Source: Bacteroidota bacterium
Lineage (GTDB): Bacteria > Bacteroidota > Bacteroidia > Bacteroidales > F082
Assembly (NCBI GenBank): GCA_018830105.1
Contig: JAHJTC010000009.1
Span: 40,589-104,588, forward strand
Length of the DNA: 64,000 nucleotides
Reading direction: 5' to 3'
In this document: in pieces, positions 17,622 through 26,761 of the stretch
Layout of the letters: every line of letters begins with the position of its first letter
Numbering within the stretch: the first letter of the stretch is position 1
Notes under the pieces: model-generated
The model's input: the letters and a program-made list of their open reading frames with translations, nothing else
Database searches by the model: none
What the model was told of the DNA's origin: nothing
Position numbers and translations under genes: made by a program

Positions 17622-18461
17622 TTATTTATTATCTCCCAAAATAATCGGCATGCCGTCACCCGTATTACCAATAATTACCACTTTAGCATTCGGAGATTCT
17701 GCAAGCTTCAGGGTTGCATTTATTCCCTTCTCACGCAGAATTGATTCTGTAATACTTGCGCTCAAAATTTTATTGGCCTTGGCCTTACCTTCAGCATCAA
17801 TGCGCTGGCGCTCAGCTTCCTGCTCAGCCTTTTCGAGCTTAAATTCATATTCCAATGCTTCCTGCTCCTGTTTAAGCTTGCTTTCGATGGCTGTTTTGAT
17901 GGTCGGTGGAAGCGTAATCGAACGAATCAGCACCTGATTGAGCTGAACATATTTTTCGTCGAGCAACTTCTTTGTTTCATCAAAAATCTCAATCTGAATG
18001 GCATCACGTTTGGTTGAATAAATCTGCTCCGGCGTGTAACGCCCAACCACCGAACGTGCTGCTGATCTTAGTGAAGGAATCACCACGCGGCGCATATAAT
18101 CCGTTCCAATCTGTGAATGTAAAAAACCTAATTGACTCCAACTGGGCTGATACCAGGCCGAAAAATCAACCCTGATTTCCAATCCGTTAGATGATAAAAC
18201 ATTCATTTCTTCGGCTACTTCCTGCTGACGAGTTTCATAAAGGTACATGGAATTCCAGGGAGCCAGAAAATGAAACCCTTCTTTGTAAGTCACTTCGGTG
18301 TCAACACCACCCGCGAACAATTTAAACAACACACCTCCGTGGCCTGCCGGGATAGTCACTGTCATTCTGCTCCAGAAAATGATTAACAATAATACCGCAC
18401 CAACAATGAGGGCTATCGGTAAAATCTTTTTAAAATTGAATTCTTCTTGTTGCTGATTCAT
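17622..18461 (-). CDS. Prohibitin-family (SPFH/band 7) membrane protein
   Basis: A 279-residue protein with one N-terminal transmembrane segment (about 12-31, ILPIALIVGAVLLLIIFW), then an SPFH domain (TVTIPAGHGGVLFKLFAGGV; SAARSVVGRYTPEQIYSTKR), and a coiled coil rich in Glu, Ala, Lys and Arg (about 205-240; EQEALEYEFKLEKAEQEAER). Prohibitin-like proteins form ring or scaffold assemblies in the membrane and can affect protease activity and membrane organisation. Its first 32 bases overlap the end of the beta-propeller gene upstream, which suggests coupled expression. Confidence 0.9.
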   Translation of the reverse strand: MNQQQEEFNFKKILPIALIVGAVLLLIIFWSRMTVTIPAGHGGVLFKLFAGGVDTEVTYKEGFHFLAPWNSMYLYETRQQEVAEEMNVLSSNGLEIRVDFSAWYQPSWSQLGFLHSQIGTDYMRRVVIPSLRSAARSVVGRYTPEQIYSTKRDAIQIEIFDETKKLLDEKYVQLNQVLIRSITLPPTIKTAIESKLKQEQEALEYEFKLEKAEQEAERQRIDAEGKAKANKILSASITESILREKGINATLKLAESPNAKVVIIGNTGDGMPIILGDNK

Positions 18462-19356
18462 GGTTTAAATTTTTAATATTAACATGATTTTGAACACTTT
18501 GTTCATCTAGATAAATTCGTAATAATTGGGTTCTGTTTGTGGAAGTTTGCTGCAAGAGCAACAATTGATCGTGTCCGTTTATCCTGCTCGGCCTGGACAA
18601 TTTCGTTGTGCTGCTAAACAAAACCTTTAAATCGGTGCCATCTTTTCTGCTGCTTAACACATAGTTAAATTGCTTTCCTTCTCCCACAAATATTAGTCGG
18701 TAATCACTTTCCGTCCAGCAGGCATCACGCAGAGCCAGCGTATCGCTTTTGATCAAACCGTAAAATGCTCCATACCAATGATATAGTGCTATTTCTGTAT
18801 CTTTATCCTGAGCTCTGGTACAACTGATCAACTCATCCGAAGGTGACCATTGAGGATTTTGGCAGTTTTTGGTCAAATCAAGCTCATTGAGGTTATGATA
18901 AACAAAATCATAAGTAAATAAACTACTGTTTTGCTGATTTGCTCGCATGCCTTCAAAGAGCAATAGATTTCCACTGTGGTTATATACCGGATAAGCCGCA
19001 GAAACATCGCGGTCAGCTAAAAGGTACTGCCAGTTTTGGCCATCCAGCCGATACAACTGCCCGTTTTCTGCCGAACTAGCAATCAGTTTTTCTGGATTTC
19101 TGTCCCAATTGGCCGATTGCAATGCCCCATTTGTAAATCCCGGCTTAAGGAGTTTCGATTTCCCGGGTTCAAGAATGAATAAGGTATTGCGTTCATTTAT
19201 TTCGCTCACAACAAGCACTTTATTCGCCTCAACATCGAAAACGGCCTGTTGCACATTCCATCTGTCATTCAGCAAAGTATCGACACGAATGCCTGATTTT
19301 TGCTGTGCAAAAACGGATGAAACAAGCATAAGACTACATAATGTGAGCCACCTCAT
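18430..19356 (-). CDS. Exported beta-propeller protein (TolB/PD40-like)
   Basis: A 308-residue protein with signal peptide (CSLMLVSSVFAQQ). The mature part is made of short beta repeats of the WD40-like/TolB kind, such as GALQSANWDRNPEKLIASS, NPQWSPSDELISCTRAQDKD and RDACWTESDYRLIFVGEG, suggesting about six blades. The longer frame begins with a TTG at 19377; I chose the ATG at 19356 because it directly precedes the signal peptide. A TATCTTTG element (19361-19368, minus strand) lies just upstream, so the transcript could have almost no leader. Function unknown; the 32-base overlap with the prohibitin-like gene is a hint at a joint role. Confidence 0.75.
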   Translation of the reverse strand: MRWLTLCSLMLVSSVFAQQKSGIRVDTLLNDRWNVQQAVFDVEANKVLVVSEINERNTLFILEPGKSKLLKPGFTNGALQSANWDRNPEKLIASSAENGQLYRLDGQNWQYLLADRDVSAAYPVYNHSGNLLLFEGMRANQQNSSLFTYDFVYHNLNELDLTKNCQNPQWSPSDELISCTRAQDKDTEIALYHWYGAFYGLIKSDTLALRDACWTESDYRLIFVGEGKQFNYVLSSRKDGTDLKVLFSSTTKLSRPSRINGHDQLLLLQQTSTNRTQLLRIYLDEQSVQNHVNIKNLNHESATRRIQF

Positions 19357-19428
19357 GCGACAAAGATACTGCTTCAATTCAAGCTAACCTAATGACTGAA
19401 AGACTGCCCAAAAAACTTAAAACAAGCA

Positions 19429-21327
19429 CTAAACCCGCCCTTCGATTATTTCCTCCACAATCTCAGGATCAAGTAAGGTAGTGGTATCTCCGAAATTGCT
19501 ATCATTCCCTTCAGCAATTTTACGCAATATCCGTCGCATGATTTTGCCTGATCTGGTTTTTGGAAGCCCGCTAACAATTTGTATCTTATCGGGCTTAGCA
19601 AATCCCCCGATGAGTTTGCTCACCGTAAGCAGCACAGACTGTTTGATACCTTCTTCGCCGCCGGTACTGAAATCAGTACAAACCACATAGGCATAAATTC
19701 CCTGTCCTTTGATATCGTGCGGATAACCTACTACTGCTGACTCGCTCACCAGCGGATGCTCATTGATCGCATTCTCTATTTCGGCTGTACCCATTCTATG
19801 GCCTGAAACATTTATTACATCATCCACCCGACCAAGAATCCGATAGTAGCCGTCCTCATCACGTTTTACGCCATCGCCGGTGAAATACATATTTCTGTAT
19901 GTGGAGAAATAAGTCTGAACAAAGCGTTCGTGATCACCCCATATTGTGCGGGCAATTCCGGGCCAGGGGAACTTGATACATAAATTACCTTCCACGCTAT
20001 TGCCGGTTAGCTCTTTGCCTTCAGGATCAATAATCACAGGTTGAATTCCCATAAGCGGTAAGGTGGCGTAGGATGGTTTGGTAGGTGTAATACCCGCCAA
20101 AGGACTGATCATCATGCCCCCGGTTTCGGTCTGCCACCAGGTATCAACAATGGGGCAACGATTTTTTCCAATATGATCATGATACCAGTGCCAGGCCTCT
20201 TCGTTGATAGGCTCACCAACCGTTCCAAGCACTTTAAGACTCGTCAGGTGTTTTCCGTCGAGCCATTCCATTCCCATGGCCATTAATGAACGAATTGCTG
20301 TTGGCGCCGTATAAAATTGATTTACCTGATGTTTATCCACGATTTCCCAATAGCGGCCGGCATCGGGAAATGTAGGAATTCCTTCAAACATCAGGCTGGT
20401 AGCGCCATTAAGCAGAGGTCCGTAAACCAGATAACTGTGGCCGGTAATCCAGCCAATATCGGCACTACAGAAATACACATCGCCATCGCCATATTGGAAC
20501 ACATTCCTGAAAGTGTAAGCCGTATAAACCATATAACCTGCCGTGGTGTGCACCAATCCTTTAGGCTTGCCGGTTGAACCGCTGGTGTACAGGATAAAAA
20601 GCGGATCTTCGGCATCCATAAGTTCGGCTTGGTTTTCGGTGGAAACTCCCGCCACAAAATCGTCCCACCAGATATCACGCTTGTCTTTCATGGTGACTGC
20701 TTCACCGGTACGTTTTAGCACAACGGCCTGATGCACACAGCTGCATGATTCCATAGCTTCGTCGGCAATTTTTTTCAATGGAATGGTTTTGTTTCCTCTA
20801 AAGCCGCCATCTGCAGTGATCAGTATAGTAGCACCTGCATCCAACATGCGATCTGCCAGCGACTGTGCCGAAAATCCGGCAAAAACAATGGAGTGAATGG
20901 CTCCAATTCTGGCGCAGGCCAGCATGGCAATAACTAACTCAGGAACCATCGGAAGATAAATTCCAACCCTGTCGCCTTTTTTTACACCAGCACGCAAAAG
21001 TGCATTCGAAAAACGTTTCACTTCTACGAACAACTCCTGGTAGGTTAATTCACGAATGTCTTCGCCCGGATCATTGGGCTCCCAAATGATGGCTTTTTGA
21101 TTGGCACGGTAAAACAGATGACGCTCGAAAATATTTTCAGTGATATTCAATTTGGCATCCTTATACCATTTGACATCTGCCTTTTCAAAATCCCAATCAA
21201 GCACACAATCCCACTTTTTGCGCCAGAAAAAACTATCGGCCACATGTGCCCAAAATCCTGTTGGATTTGTTACACTTTTTTGATATTCAAAGATATATCC
21301 TCCTAAAGTTGAAATACGTGGTACCAT
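19429..21327 (-). CDS. acs: Acetyl-CoA synthetase (AMP-forming)
   Basis: A 632-residue enzyme that activates acetate to acetyl-CoA through acetyl-AMP. The ATP/AMP loop YTSGSTGKPKG, DTWWQTETGG, the YFTGDGVKRDEDGYY hinge region and the catalytic lysine in LPKTRSGKIMRRILRK (Lys about 595, the usual acetylation site) are all present. The reading frame continues 32 codons upstream, but the Met at 21327 (MVPRISTLGGY) gives the normal family length. It is a single transcription unit by spacing: the upstream receptor ends 253 bases away and has its own terminator. Confidence 0.97.
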   Translation of the reverse strand: MVPRISTLGGYIFEYQKSVTNPTGFWAHVADSFFWRKKWDCVLDWDFEKADVKWYKDAKLNITENIFERHLFYRANQKAIIWEPNDPGEDIRELTYQELFVEVKRFSNALLRAGVKKGDRVGIYLPMVPELVIAMLACARIGAIHSIVFAGFSAQSLADRMLDAGATILITADGGFRGNKTIPLKKIADEAMESCSCVHQAVVLKRTGEAVTMKDKRDIWWDDFVAGVSTENQAELMDAEDPLFILYTSGSTGKPKGLVHTTAGYMVYTAYTFRNVFQYGDGDVYFCSADIGWITGHSYLVYGPLLNGATSLMFEGIPTFPDAGRYWEIVDKHQVNQFYTAPTAIRSLMAMGMEWLDGKHLTSLKVLGTVGEPINEEAWHWYHDHIGKNRCPIVDTWWQTETGGMMISPLAGITPTKPSYATLPLMGIQPVIIDPEGKELTGNSVEGNLCIKFPWPGIARTIWGDHERFVQTYFSTYRNMYFTGDGVKRDEDGYYRILGRVDDVINVSGHRMGTAEIENAINEHPLVSESAVVGYPHDIKGQGIYAYVVCTDFSTGGEEGIKQSVLLTVSKLIGGFAKPDKIQIVSGLPKTRSGKIMRRILRKIAEGNDSNFGDTTTLLDPEIVEEIIEGRV

Positions 21328-21508
21328 ATTGATTGATTTTAAATTGGTGATTACGCTCCCCAAAACAAGACAATGAACAGCAAGGGGAATGTTATAATTT
21401 TCGCTAAAATACAAAAAAACCAACCCATTCTACTTTTCAAGCGACACCACTCAAATGAGTCTGGATCAATCCTATTTATTAGCGACAGTGTTTTTTATTT
21501 CCACCAAA

Positions 21509-21560
21509 CAAAAAATGTCAAACCGAAAAACGGTTGGCTTTCACCTATTTTCGGTTCGAC
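21509..21560 (-). terminator. Terminator after the thiamine-type TonB receptor
   Basis: On the minus strand a 13-bp stem with one mismatch pairs 21517-21529 with 21548-21560 and is followed by ATTTTTTG. A shorter, exclusive hairpin (AACCG 21521-21525 with CGGTT 21531-21535) is possible inside it. The stem begins 21 bases after the receptor stop. The rest of the gap to acs shows nothing more. Confidence 0.75.
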
Positions 21561-21580
21561 ACTTGCCTGAAACTTATTGC

Positions 21581-24013
21581 TTAAAATTCTACAGCAATGC
21601 CAAAAACAGCATGCAGTAAGGCTTGTGGGAAATAACCATCCATGGTGTATTCTTCCTGCTCATAAACATATTGATAAATCCATCCATTGGTTTCATACCA
21701 AGTGCTGGTCAGGTTATTCAACTGAAGTTTAATTTCAAGACGCCTGAATAACGACTGTGATACCTCATAACGAATATTAGCATTGGTCACCAGATAAGGA
21801 TCAAGGCTTCGATCCTTGTTGGAGGTATTATCCAAATATTGCCGGCTTACATAACTGCCAGTCAGATCGATTGCCATTCCATCAAATGGCCTCACACCCA
21901 AAGTGAAACCACCAACCACTGCCGGCGAAAAGGAAATATCTGTTGTGCCTAACTCATAAGCATATTGATAAGGTTCATTTTCAGGATCATCCCAGTAACT
22001 CCAATTATCCACAAAATGGGTATAGTTTAAAATCTTATTGGCGCTCAGGCTGAGGTGTCCACCAACGGAAATCATCCTGCTGAAGCTGTAATCAATGCTG
22101 TTTTCAATTCCCAGTCTGTAACTTTCGGGTACATTCGTCATGATGGCTGCACCCACATTGTTTATTTTTCCGGTAAGCACCAATTGGTCGTTGTAATCCA
22201 TAAAATAAACATTAGAATTTACCCTGAGTTTTTGACTCTTAAAACTATACCCTGCTTCAAGATTGACCAACTGCTCATGTGTAATCTTCTGCCCGGGATC
22301 AGCATCGCGATAGACCGAACGATTAGGTTCGCGATGCGAAACGGCTATTGAAACATAAGCCTGATTGCGCTTATTGATGGTATAAAACAAACCTGCTTTG
22401 GGATTAAAGAAATCGAACGTATGTTCCTGACTGATATCCCTGAGGTCGTCGTGTATTCCACTAATTTTGTAGTCAATGTGACGGTATTGCAGATCAATAA
22501 ATGCGTTCAGGGCTTCATTCATGGTAAACAGACTCTTCAGATAGACATTATAATCTGTTTTCAAACCCTTATTTGTGTACCAAGGCTTGTCGTTCAGGCT
22601 TTCGGAAGCGTATTGTGCCCAGCTTATATAACCAAAATGGTCGCCATCATAGTGGTTCCAACCTGCTCCTAAAGTACTGCTGAAGCGTCCTTTCTGGTGC
22701 TGGAGCGCAAGATTAAACCCATAAAAGCTGTTATCAAGCCATTTCTGCTGTATGAGATCGGTACGCCTGATTGTATCCAAACCAATCACTACATTCGGAA
22801 GCGCATATTCACTGAATTTTCTTTGATTTTTCCAACTTTCGTAGTATCCACGGCCTTTCGTGAGAAATGCAGCTCCGCTCAATTGAAATTGATTATTGAA
22901 TTGGTGTGCCAAATGCAGTTGGTAATAATCCTGCTGGTAGTTATCGGTCTGATTTTTATAATAGCCGATCAATTTTTTTTCGCTGTTAAACATTTCACCC
23001 GATGGATTATAACGCCTTCCGGAGGCTGTTTTCAGACTGTCTTTAGGCACGCCATTCCAGGCCTGATAGGTTGCTTCTTTACCACTTGTAGCAATTATTT
23101 TGATCAAGGTTTGGGCATTTGACCACGAAGCTGAAAGGTAATACGATTTCAGATCAGACCAGCCCCGATCCACATAACCATCGGAAGTAATCCTGCTCAA
23201 GCGACCATTAAGTGCAAAGCCCTGCTTGCTTCGGCCGGTAGAAAAATTCAGGCTGTTTCTATAAGTATTAAACGATCCCACATTCGACTCATAACGAGCA
23301 AACGCCTTATCAGAGGGTGCATCAGTTTTGATATTCAGGCTGGCACCAAAAGCCGCTGCACCATTAGCCGAAGTTCCAACACCGCGCTGAATATGAATAT
23401 TATCCACCGAAGCTGCAAAATCAGGCAGATTAACAAAGAATACACCATGCGATTCAGGATCATTCACCGGAACGCCATTTATGGTGACATTGATACGGGT
23501 AAGATCTGTACCTCTGATTCTCAGACTGGTGTATCCTATGCCTGTCCCGGCATCAGAGCTTACAACCAACGAAGGGGTTTGCTGAAGCAGGTAAGGCAAA
23601 TCAGCACCGCTGTTGTTCTTCCCTATCTCCTTGGCATCTATGATGCTGTAGGTTAAAGGCGTTTTTGGCCGAGGCCTCGAAGCACTTACAACAACTTCAT
23701 CCTGTAAAAATGATGCCGGTTTCATAACCACTTCCAACACCGTATCACGCTTGAGTGTGACAAATTTAACCTCATCCTCGAACCCTAAAAAAGAGGTGAT
23801 AAGCTGATAGTTTCCAGCGCTGAGGTTATTGAAAGAAAATTGCCCCCCGGCATCTGCAACCTGCTTGTAAGTGGTTGGCATCAAACGCACATGGGCGCCA
23901 CTTAATGCTTCATCAGCATCTGCGGAAACTACTTTCCCACTGATGGAAAACTGGGCAATCAAACTCCAGGGCAGGAAAATGAGTGCCACAATTAAAAATT
24001 TTTTGTTAAACAT
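21581..24013 (-). CDS. TonB-dependent receptor under a TPP riboswitch, putative thiamine importer
   Basis: An 810-residue outer-membrane receptor: signal peptide (to about 20), carboxypeptidase-regulatory-like domain (about 22-100; ISGKVVSADADEALSGAHVR), TonB-box-like EVVVSASRPRP, a plug (about 115-240; GYTSLRIRGTDLTRINVTI, NGVPVNDPESHGVF, QRGVGTSANGAAAFGAS) and a barrel ending in the aromatic FGIAVEF. The TPP riboswitch in its leader says that expression falls when thiamine diphosphate is plentiful, so the cargo is most likely thiamine or a precursor or phosphate ester. TPP-riboswitch-controlled TonB receptors are known in Bacteroidota. No inner-membrane PnuT-like permease or thi biosynthesis gene is adjacent. 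It is monocistronic by its terminator. Confidence 0.9.
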   Translation of the reverse strand: MFNKKFLIVALIFLPWSLIAQFSISGKVVSADADEALSGAHVRLMPTTYKQVADAGGQFSFNNLSAGNYQLITSFLGFEDEVKFVTLKRDTVLEVVMKPASFLQDEVVVSASRPRPKTPLTYSIIDAKEIGKNNSGADLPYLLQQTPSLVVSSDAGTGIGYTSLRIRGTDLTRINVTINGVPVNDPESHGVFFVNLPDFAASVDNIHIQRGVGTSANGAAAFGASLNIKTDAPSDKAFARYESNVGSFNTYRNSLNFSTGRSKQGFALNGRLSRITSDGYVDRGWSDLKSYYLSASWSNAQTLIKIIATSGKEATYQAWNGVPKDSLKTASGRRYNPSGEMFNSEKKLIGYYKNQTDNYQQDYYQLHLAHQFNNQFQLSGAAFLTKGRGYYESWKNQRKFSEYALPNVVIGLDTIRRTDLIQQKWLDNSFYGFNLALQHQKGRFSSTLGAGWNHYDGDHFGYISWAQYASESLNDKPWYTNKGLKTDYNVYLKSLFTMNEALNAFIDLQYRHIDYKISGIHDDLRDISQEHTFDFFNPKAGLFYTINKRNQAYVSIAVSHREPNRSVYRDADPGQKITHEQLVNLEAGYSFKSQKLRVNSNVYFMDYNDQLVLTGKINNVGAAIMTNVPESYRLGIENSIDYSFSRMISVGGHLSLSANKILNYTHFVDNWSYWDDPENEPYQYAYELGTTDISFSPAVVGGFTLGVRPFDGMAIDLTGSYVSRQYLDNTSNKDRSLDPYLVTNANIRYEVSQSLFRRLEIKLQLNNLTSTWYETNGWIYQYVYEQEEYTMDGYFPQALLHAVFGIAVEF

Positions 24014-24018
24014 GACTC

Positions 24019-24049
24019 ATTGATTTAATTGTTAAACATTTAAATCAAT
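24019..24049 (-). promoter_or_regulatory. AU-rich hairpin directly before the receptor start codon (possible riboswitch expression platform)
   Basis: Perfect 10-bp inverted repeat, ATTGATTTAA (24019-24028) with TTAAATCAAT (24040-24049), 11-base loop. It ends 5 bases before the ATG, where the ribosome would load. It has no T-run behind it, so translational control fits better than termination. Its link to the aptamer is inference. Confidence 0.5.
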
Positions 24050-24070
24050 AGAGGAAAATGAGATGCTTTT

Positions 24071-24173
24071 GTTCCCTACGCCGGCATTATCCGTTCAGGT
24101 TCAAAGGGTTTGATCTCAGCCTGTCTTTCATCCCGCTCCGGCGGGTAAAGGCACCCCTATTGGTAATTATCGG
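24071..24173 (-). promoter_or_regulatory. TPP (thiamine diphosphate) riboswitch, THI element
   Basis: Read on the minus strand the leader contains, in order, the conserved blocks AGGGGTGCC, a P3-type hairpin (CCCGC-CGGA-GCGGG), GGCTGAGAT, ACCCTTTGAACCTGA, GGATAATGCCGGCGTAGGGAA. These are the invariant pyrimidine- and pyrophosphate-binding parts of the TPP aptamer. It sits 58 bases before the start codon of the receptor, in the correct orientation. Confidence 0.97.
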
Positions 24174-24175
24174 GG

Positions 24176-24183
24176 CAAAGTTA
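24176..24183 (-). promoter_or_regulatory. -7 promoter element for the riboswitch transcript (TAACTTTG)
   Basis: Exact match to TAnnTTTG on the minus strand. A start about six bases downstream would put the 5' end of the RNA right at the beginning of the TPP aptamer. A convincing -33 element is not visible. Confidence 0.6.
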
Positions 24184-24278
24184 AAATAAATTTTATAACA
24201 GAGGTGCAGCAAGTTCGTTGATTAATATCAACATCATTTCCCGGCATTTGAAAATGATTTCGTTTACTTTTGTCAAAA

Positions 24279-25565
24279 ATGATCCTTATGATGCCATATA
24301 TACAAGCCTACTTGAATGAGCTATGGGGACTTACATTGGAAATTGCGCCATACCTCCTTTTTGGGTTTTTGTTTGCAGGTTTGTTGCGGGTTTACTTTCC
24401 GCAACGTTTGCTCAACAAATACATGGGCAAATCGAGCACCAAAGCCACCATAAATGCAAGTTTGTTAGGCATACCAATGCCATTGTGCTCCTGCGGAGTG
24501 ATACCTACAGGCATTTCTCTCTTCCGAAACGGCGCTTCCAGGGGCAGCACCAGTTCGTTTTTGATCTCTACACCTCAAACGGGCGTAGATTCTATTTTGG
24601 TTACCTACTCCATGCTGGGACTGCCTTTCGCCATTATCAGACCTATTGTAGCACTGATAACAGGAATTACTGGGGGCGTTTTCACAAATCTACTGGTCAA
24701 GAATAAACAAAGCAAAACACTTCATGGTGATGTTTTTACAGCAGATGAAGCCGCTAAGAAAACAAACGGAAAATTCAAACAGATGCTGCAATATGCCTTT
24801 GTCACCTTTTTACAAGACATCATGAAGTGGCTGCTCATTGGGCTTATACTGGCCGCCTTAATTGCGGTGCTCATCCCGGATAATTTTTTTAACGACAAGA
24901 TCAACAACGATTTTTTGGGCATGCTGCTGATACTCGTTGCCAGCATACCACTGTACGTTTGCGCCACGGCTTCGGTGCCAGTGGCAGCAGTATTGCTGCT
25001 CAAGGGATTATCACCCGGTGCTGTTTTGGTCTTTCTGATGGCTGGCCCGGCTACCAATGCCGCGACGATGACCGTGCTCTGGAAAACCCTGGGAAAGCAA
25101 ACAACTTTGATTTATCTGGCAACAATTGTTGGTGGATCACTGCTTTTTGGATTGTTAATCAATCAACTACCAGCTAATTGGTTTATCATTTCCGGACACT
25201 CGGGCGCTCATTCACACCAACTACTACCTGGGTGGCTTGAATTGGCTTCGGGAATAACACTTATCCTATTGATTATTAACGGTTACTATCAAAAATATTT
25301 TAACAAAAAATCTTCAAAATCAGAAATAATGAATGCAAACACAAATAATTTAACCTTTGTCAAGGTTAGCGGAATGGACTGCAACCACTGCAAAAACAGT
25401 GTTGAGCTCAACCTGAAAAAACTCGCTGAAATACAGTCAGCAGAGGTTGACCTCACCAGCCAAACAGTTCGTATCGAAGGCAATGCGATAGATATGGAGG
25501 CCATACGTGAAACCGTGGAAGCGCTGGGCTATAAATTTGAAGGCAAAGTGGAGGATAATCATTAA
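24279..25565 (+). CDS. SO_0444-type Cu/Zn efflux permease fused to an HMA metal-binding domain
   Basis: A 428-residue inner-membrane protein with about ten transmembrane segments, then a C-terminal heavy-metal-associated domain. The permease part carries MPLCSCGVIPTGISLFRNGA and the later AGPATNAATMTVLWK, hallmarks of the permease family that includes the SO_0444 Cu/Zn efflux type. The HMA domain (last 70 residues or so) has MDCNHCKNSVE, the metal-binding Cys-x-x-Cys loop. The cytoplasmic loop between them is poor in His. The frame can begin with TTG at 24270; the ATG at 24279 is preferred. It is transcribed away from the riboswitch receptor across a 265-base gap. Metal export is the most likely role; which metal is not decided by sequence. 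Confidence 0.87.
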   Translation: MILMMPYIQAYLNELWGLTLEIAPYLLFGFLFAGLLRVYFPQRLLNKYMGKSSTKATINASLLGIPMPLCSCGVIPTGISLFRNGASRGSTSSFLISTPQTGVDSILVTYSMLGLPFAIIRPIVALITGITGGVFTNLLVKNKQSKTLHGDVFTADEAAKKTNGKFKQMLQYAFVTFLQDIMKWLLIGLILAALIAVLIPDNFFNDKINNDFLGMLLILVASIPLYVCATASVPVAAVLLLKGLSPGAVLVFLMAGPATNAATMTVLWKTLGKQTTLIYLATIVGGSLLFGLLINQLPANWFIISGHSGAHSHQLLPGWLELASGITLILLIINGYYQKYFNKKSSKSEIMNANTNNLTFVKVSGMDCNHCKNSVELNLKKLAEIQSAEVDLTSQTVRIEGNAIDMEAIRETVEALGYKFEGKVEDNH

Positions 25566-25661
25566 TCGTTTGTATTAATAGTTTGTTAAATCTTTGAACG
25601 ACTGTCCATTTAGTCCGCTTATATGAGCAAAAGATTTAATTTTGCAACCCATTTTAAATTT

Positions 25662-26750
25662 ATGCTCATAAAACCAATTTTTTTCTTTTTAATAATTTTC
25701 TCACTGGCAGCCCAAAATGCATTCGCACAGACTGATTTTGTCAGCAGCTTTTCGGGCAGTATTGGCCAAAATACTGCAACCATGCATTTGGTTCAAGTAA
25801 AGGGAAAATTACGGGCACACCTGTTTTATGCGCCTAATGGGCAAGCTGCCTATTTAACACTTTCAGGAAGTCTGAAACAAAACGGTAATTTTTTCTTGCA
25901 AGAAGAAATGACATCCGACACCTTGATCAGAGGCCGCATGACAGCAAATCGCATGGAAGGATATCTCATTAATACACAAAATCAACTCGAAAGGATTGCA
26001 TTGGTTGCGACAAATTTGAAAGGCAGTATTCCGCTTAAACCTTATAGCTATAGTGCTGACCATAAGCTAAATACTGCCTTACCCGGCGGACCTCATGCAC
26101 TTTTCGAAAGTGAGTTATTATTACCGGAAGCAAGCACATCAAACCCATTAAGCGATTCCATTTTGAAACTTGTATTTGATGTTGACACAACTGTAAGTCC
26201 GCTGCAAATACTTGAACGGGAAGCCACTAATTTTTTCGATAACTATCAAAAGTTAAACACCTTTGAAAATACTGACACCCCAAGTTTTCAATGGGTAAAA
26301 ACATGTGAAACAGGCGTGCTGATAAATGAAGGCGGATTTTTGTGTATTGAATCAAATACCTACGGCTATACCGGAGGCGCACACGGCCTTCCCAACAGAC
26401 TATTTACGGTATTGGACACCGAAACAGGAGAGCAATTACATATTACAGACCTATTTACTGAAAATGCCGAAAACTCACTTTTTCTCCTACTCAACGATGC
26501 TATCAGAAAGCGCTATGAAATCCCTGCTGATAGCAGCTTAAAATCTTTTGGTTTCTTTTTTGATCAAATTGAACCCAACACTAATTATTGGTTAGGTTCC
26601 GGAGGCATTGGTTTCTATTACAATAGTTACGAAATCGCTCCTTATTCATTTGGTCATACCAATATTTATATCCCTTTTGAATCGATTGAAGCACTTATGA
26701 AAGAGGCAGTAAAGCAAAAGCTGAGTCAGACCCAAACATTTAGCAATTAA
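25662..26750 (+). CDS. Exported DUF4163/DUF3298-type protein
   Basis: A 362-residue protein with signal peptide (IIFSLAAQNAFAQ). The C-terminal half has the DUF3298 pattern: GYTGGAHGLPNRLFTVLDTE, then LHITDLFTENAENSLFLLL, and ending APYSFGHTNIYIPFESIEAL. The same domain occurs outside the membrane in RsiV-type anti-sigma factors and in free secreted proteins. Here there is no anti-sigma part and no transmembrane anchor, so its job is open. Frame starts at 25623; the Met at 25662 is preferred as it gives a standard signal peptide and follows a TAATTTTG element (25637-25644). It ends 11 bases before the Na/Pi transporter. Confidence 0.75.
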   Translation: MLIKPIFFFLIIFSLAAQNAFAQTDFVSSFSGSIGQNTATMHLVQVKGKLRAHLFYAPNGQAAYLTLSGSLKQNGNFFLQEEMTSDTLIRGRMTANRMEGYLINTQNQLERIALVATNLKGSIPLKPYSYSADHKLNTALPGGPHALFESELLLPEASTSNPLSDSILKLVFDVDTTVSPLQILEREATNFFDNYQKLNTFENTDTPSFQWVKTCETGVLINEGGFLCIESNTYGYTGGAHGLPNRLFTVLDTETGEQLHITDLFTENAENSLFLLLNDAIRKRYEIPADSSLKSFGFFFDQIEPNTNYWLGSGGIGFYYNSYEIAPYSFGHTNIYIPFESIEALMKEAVKQKLSQTQTFSN

Positions 26751-26761
26751 ATGATTATTAC

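Noticed and set aside
21328..21423. 32-codon N-terminal extension of acetyl-CoA synthetase
   Set aside because: Not part of the family; the Met at 21327 gives the usual length and start.
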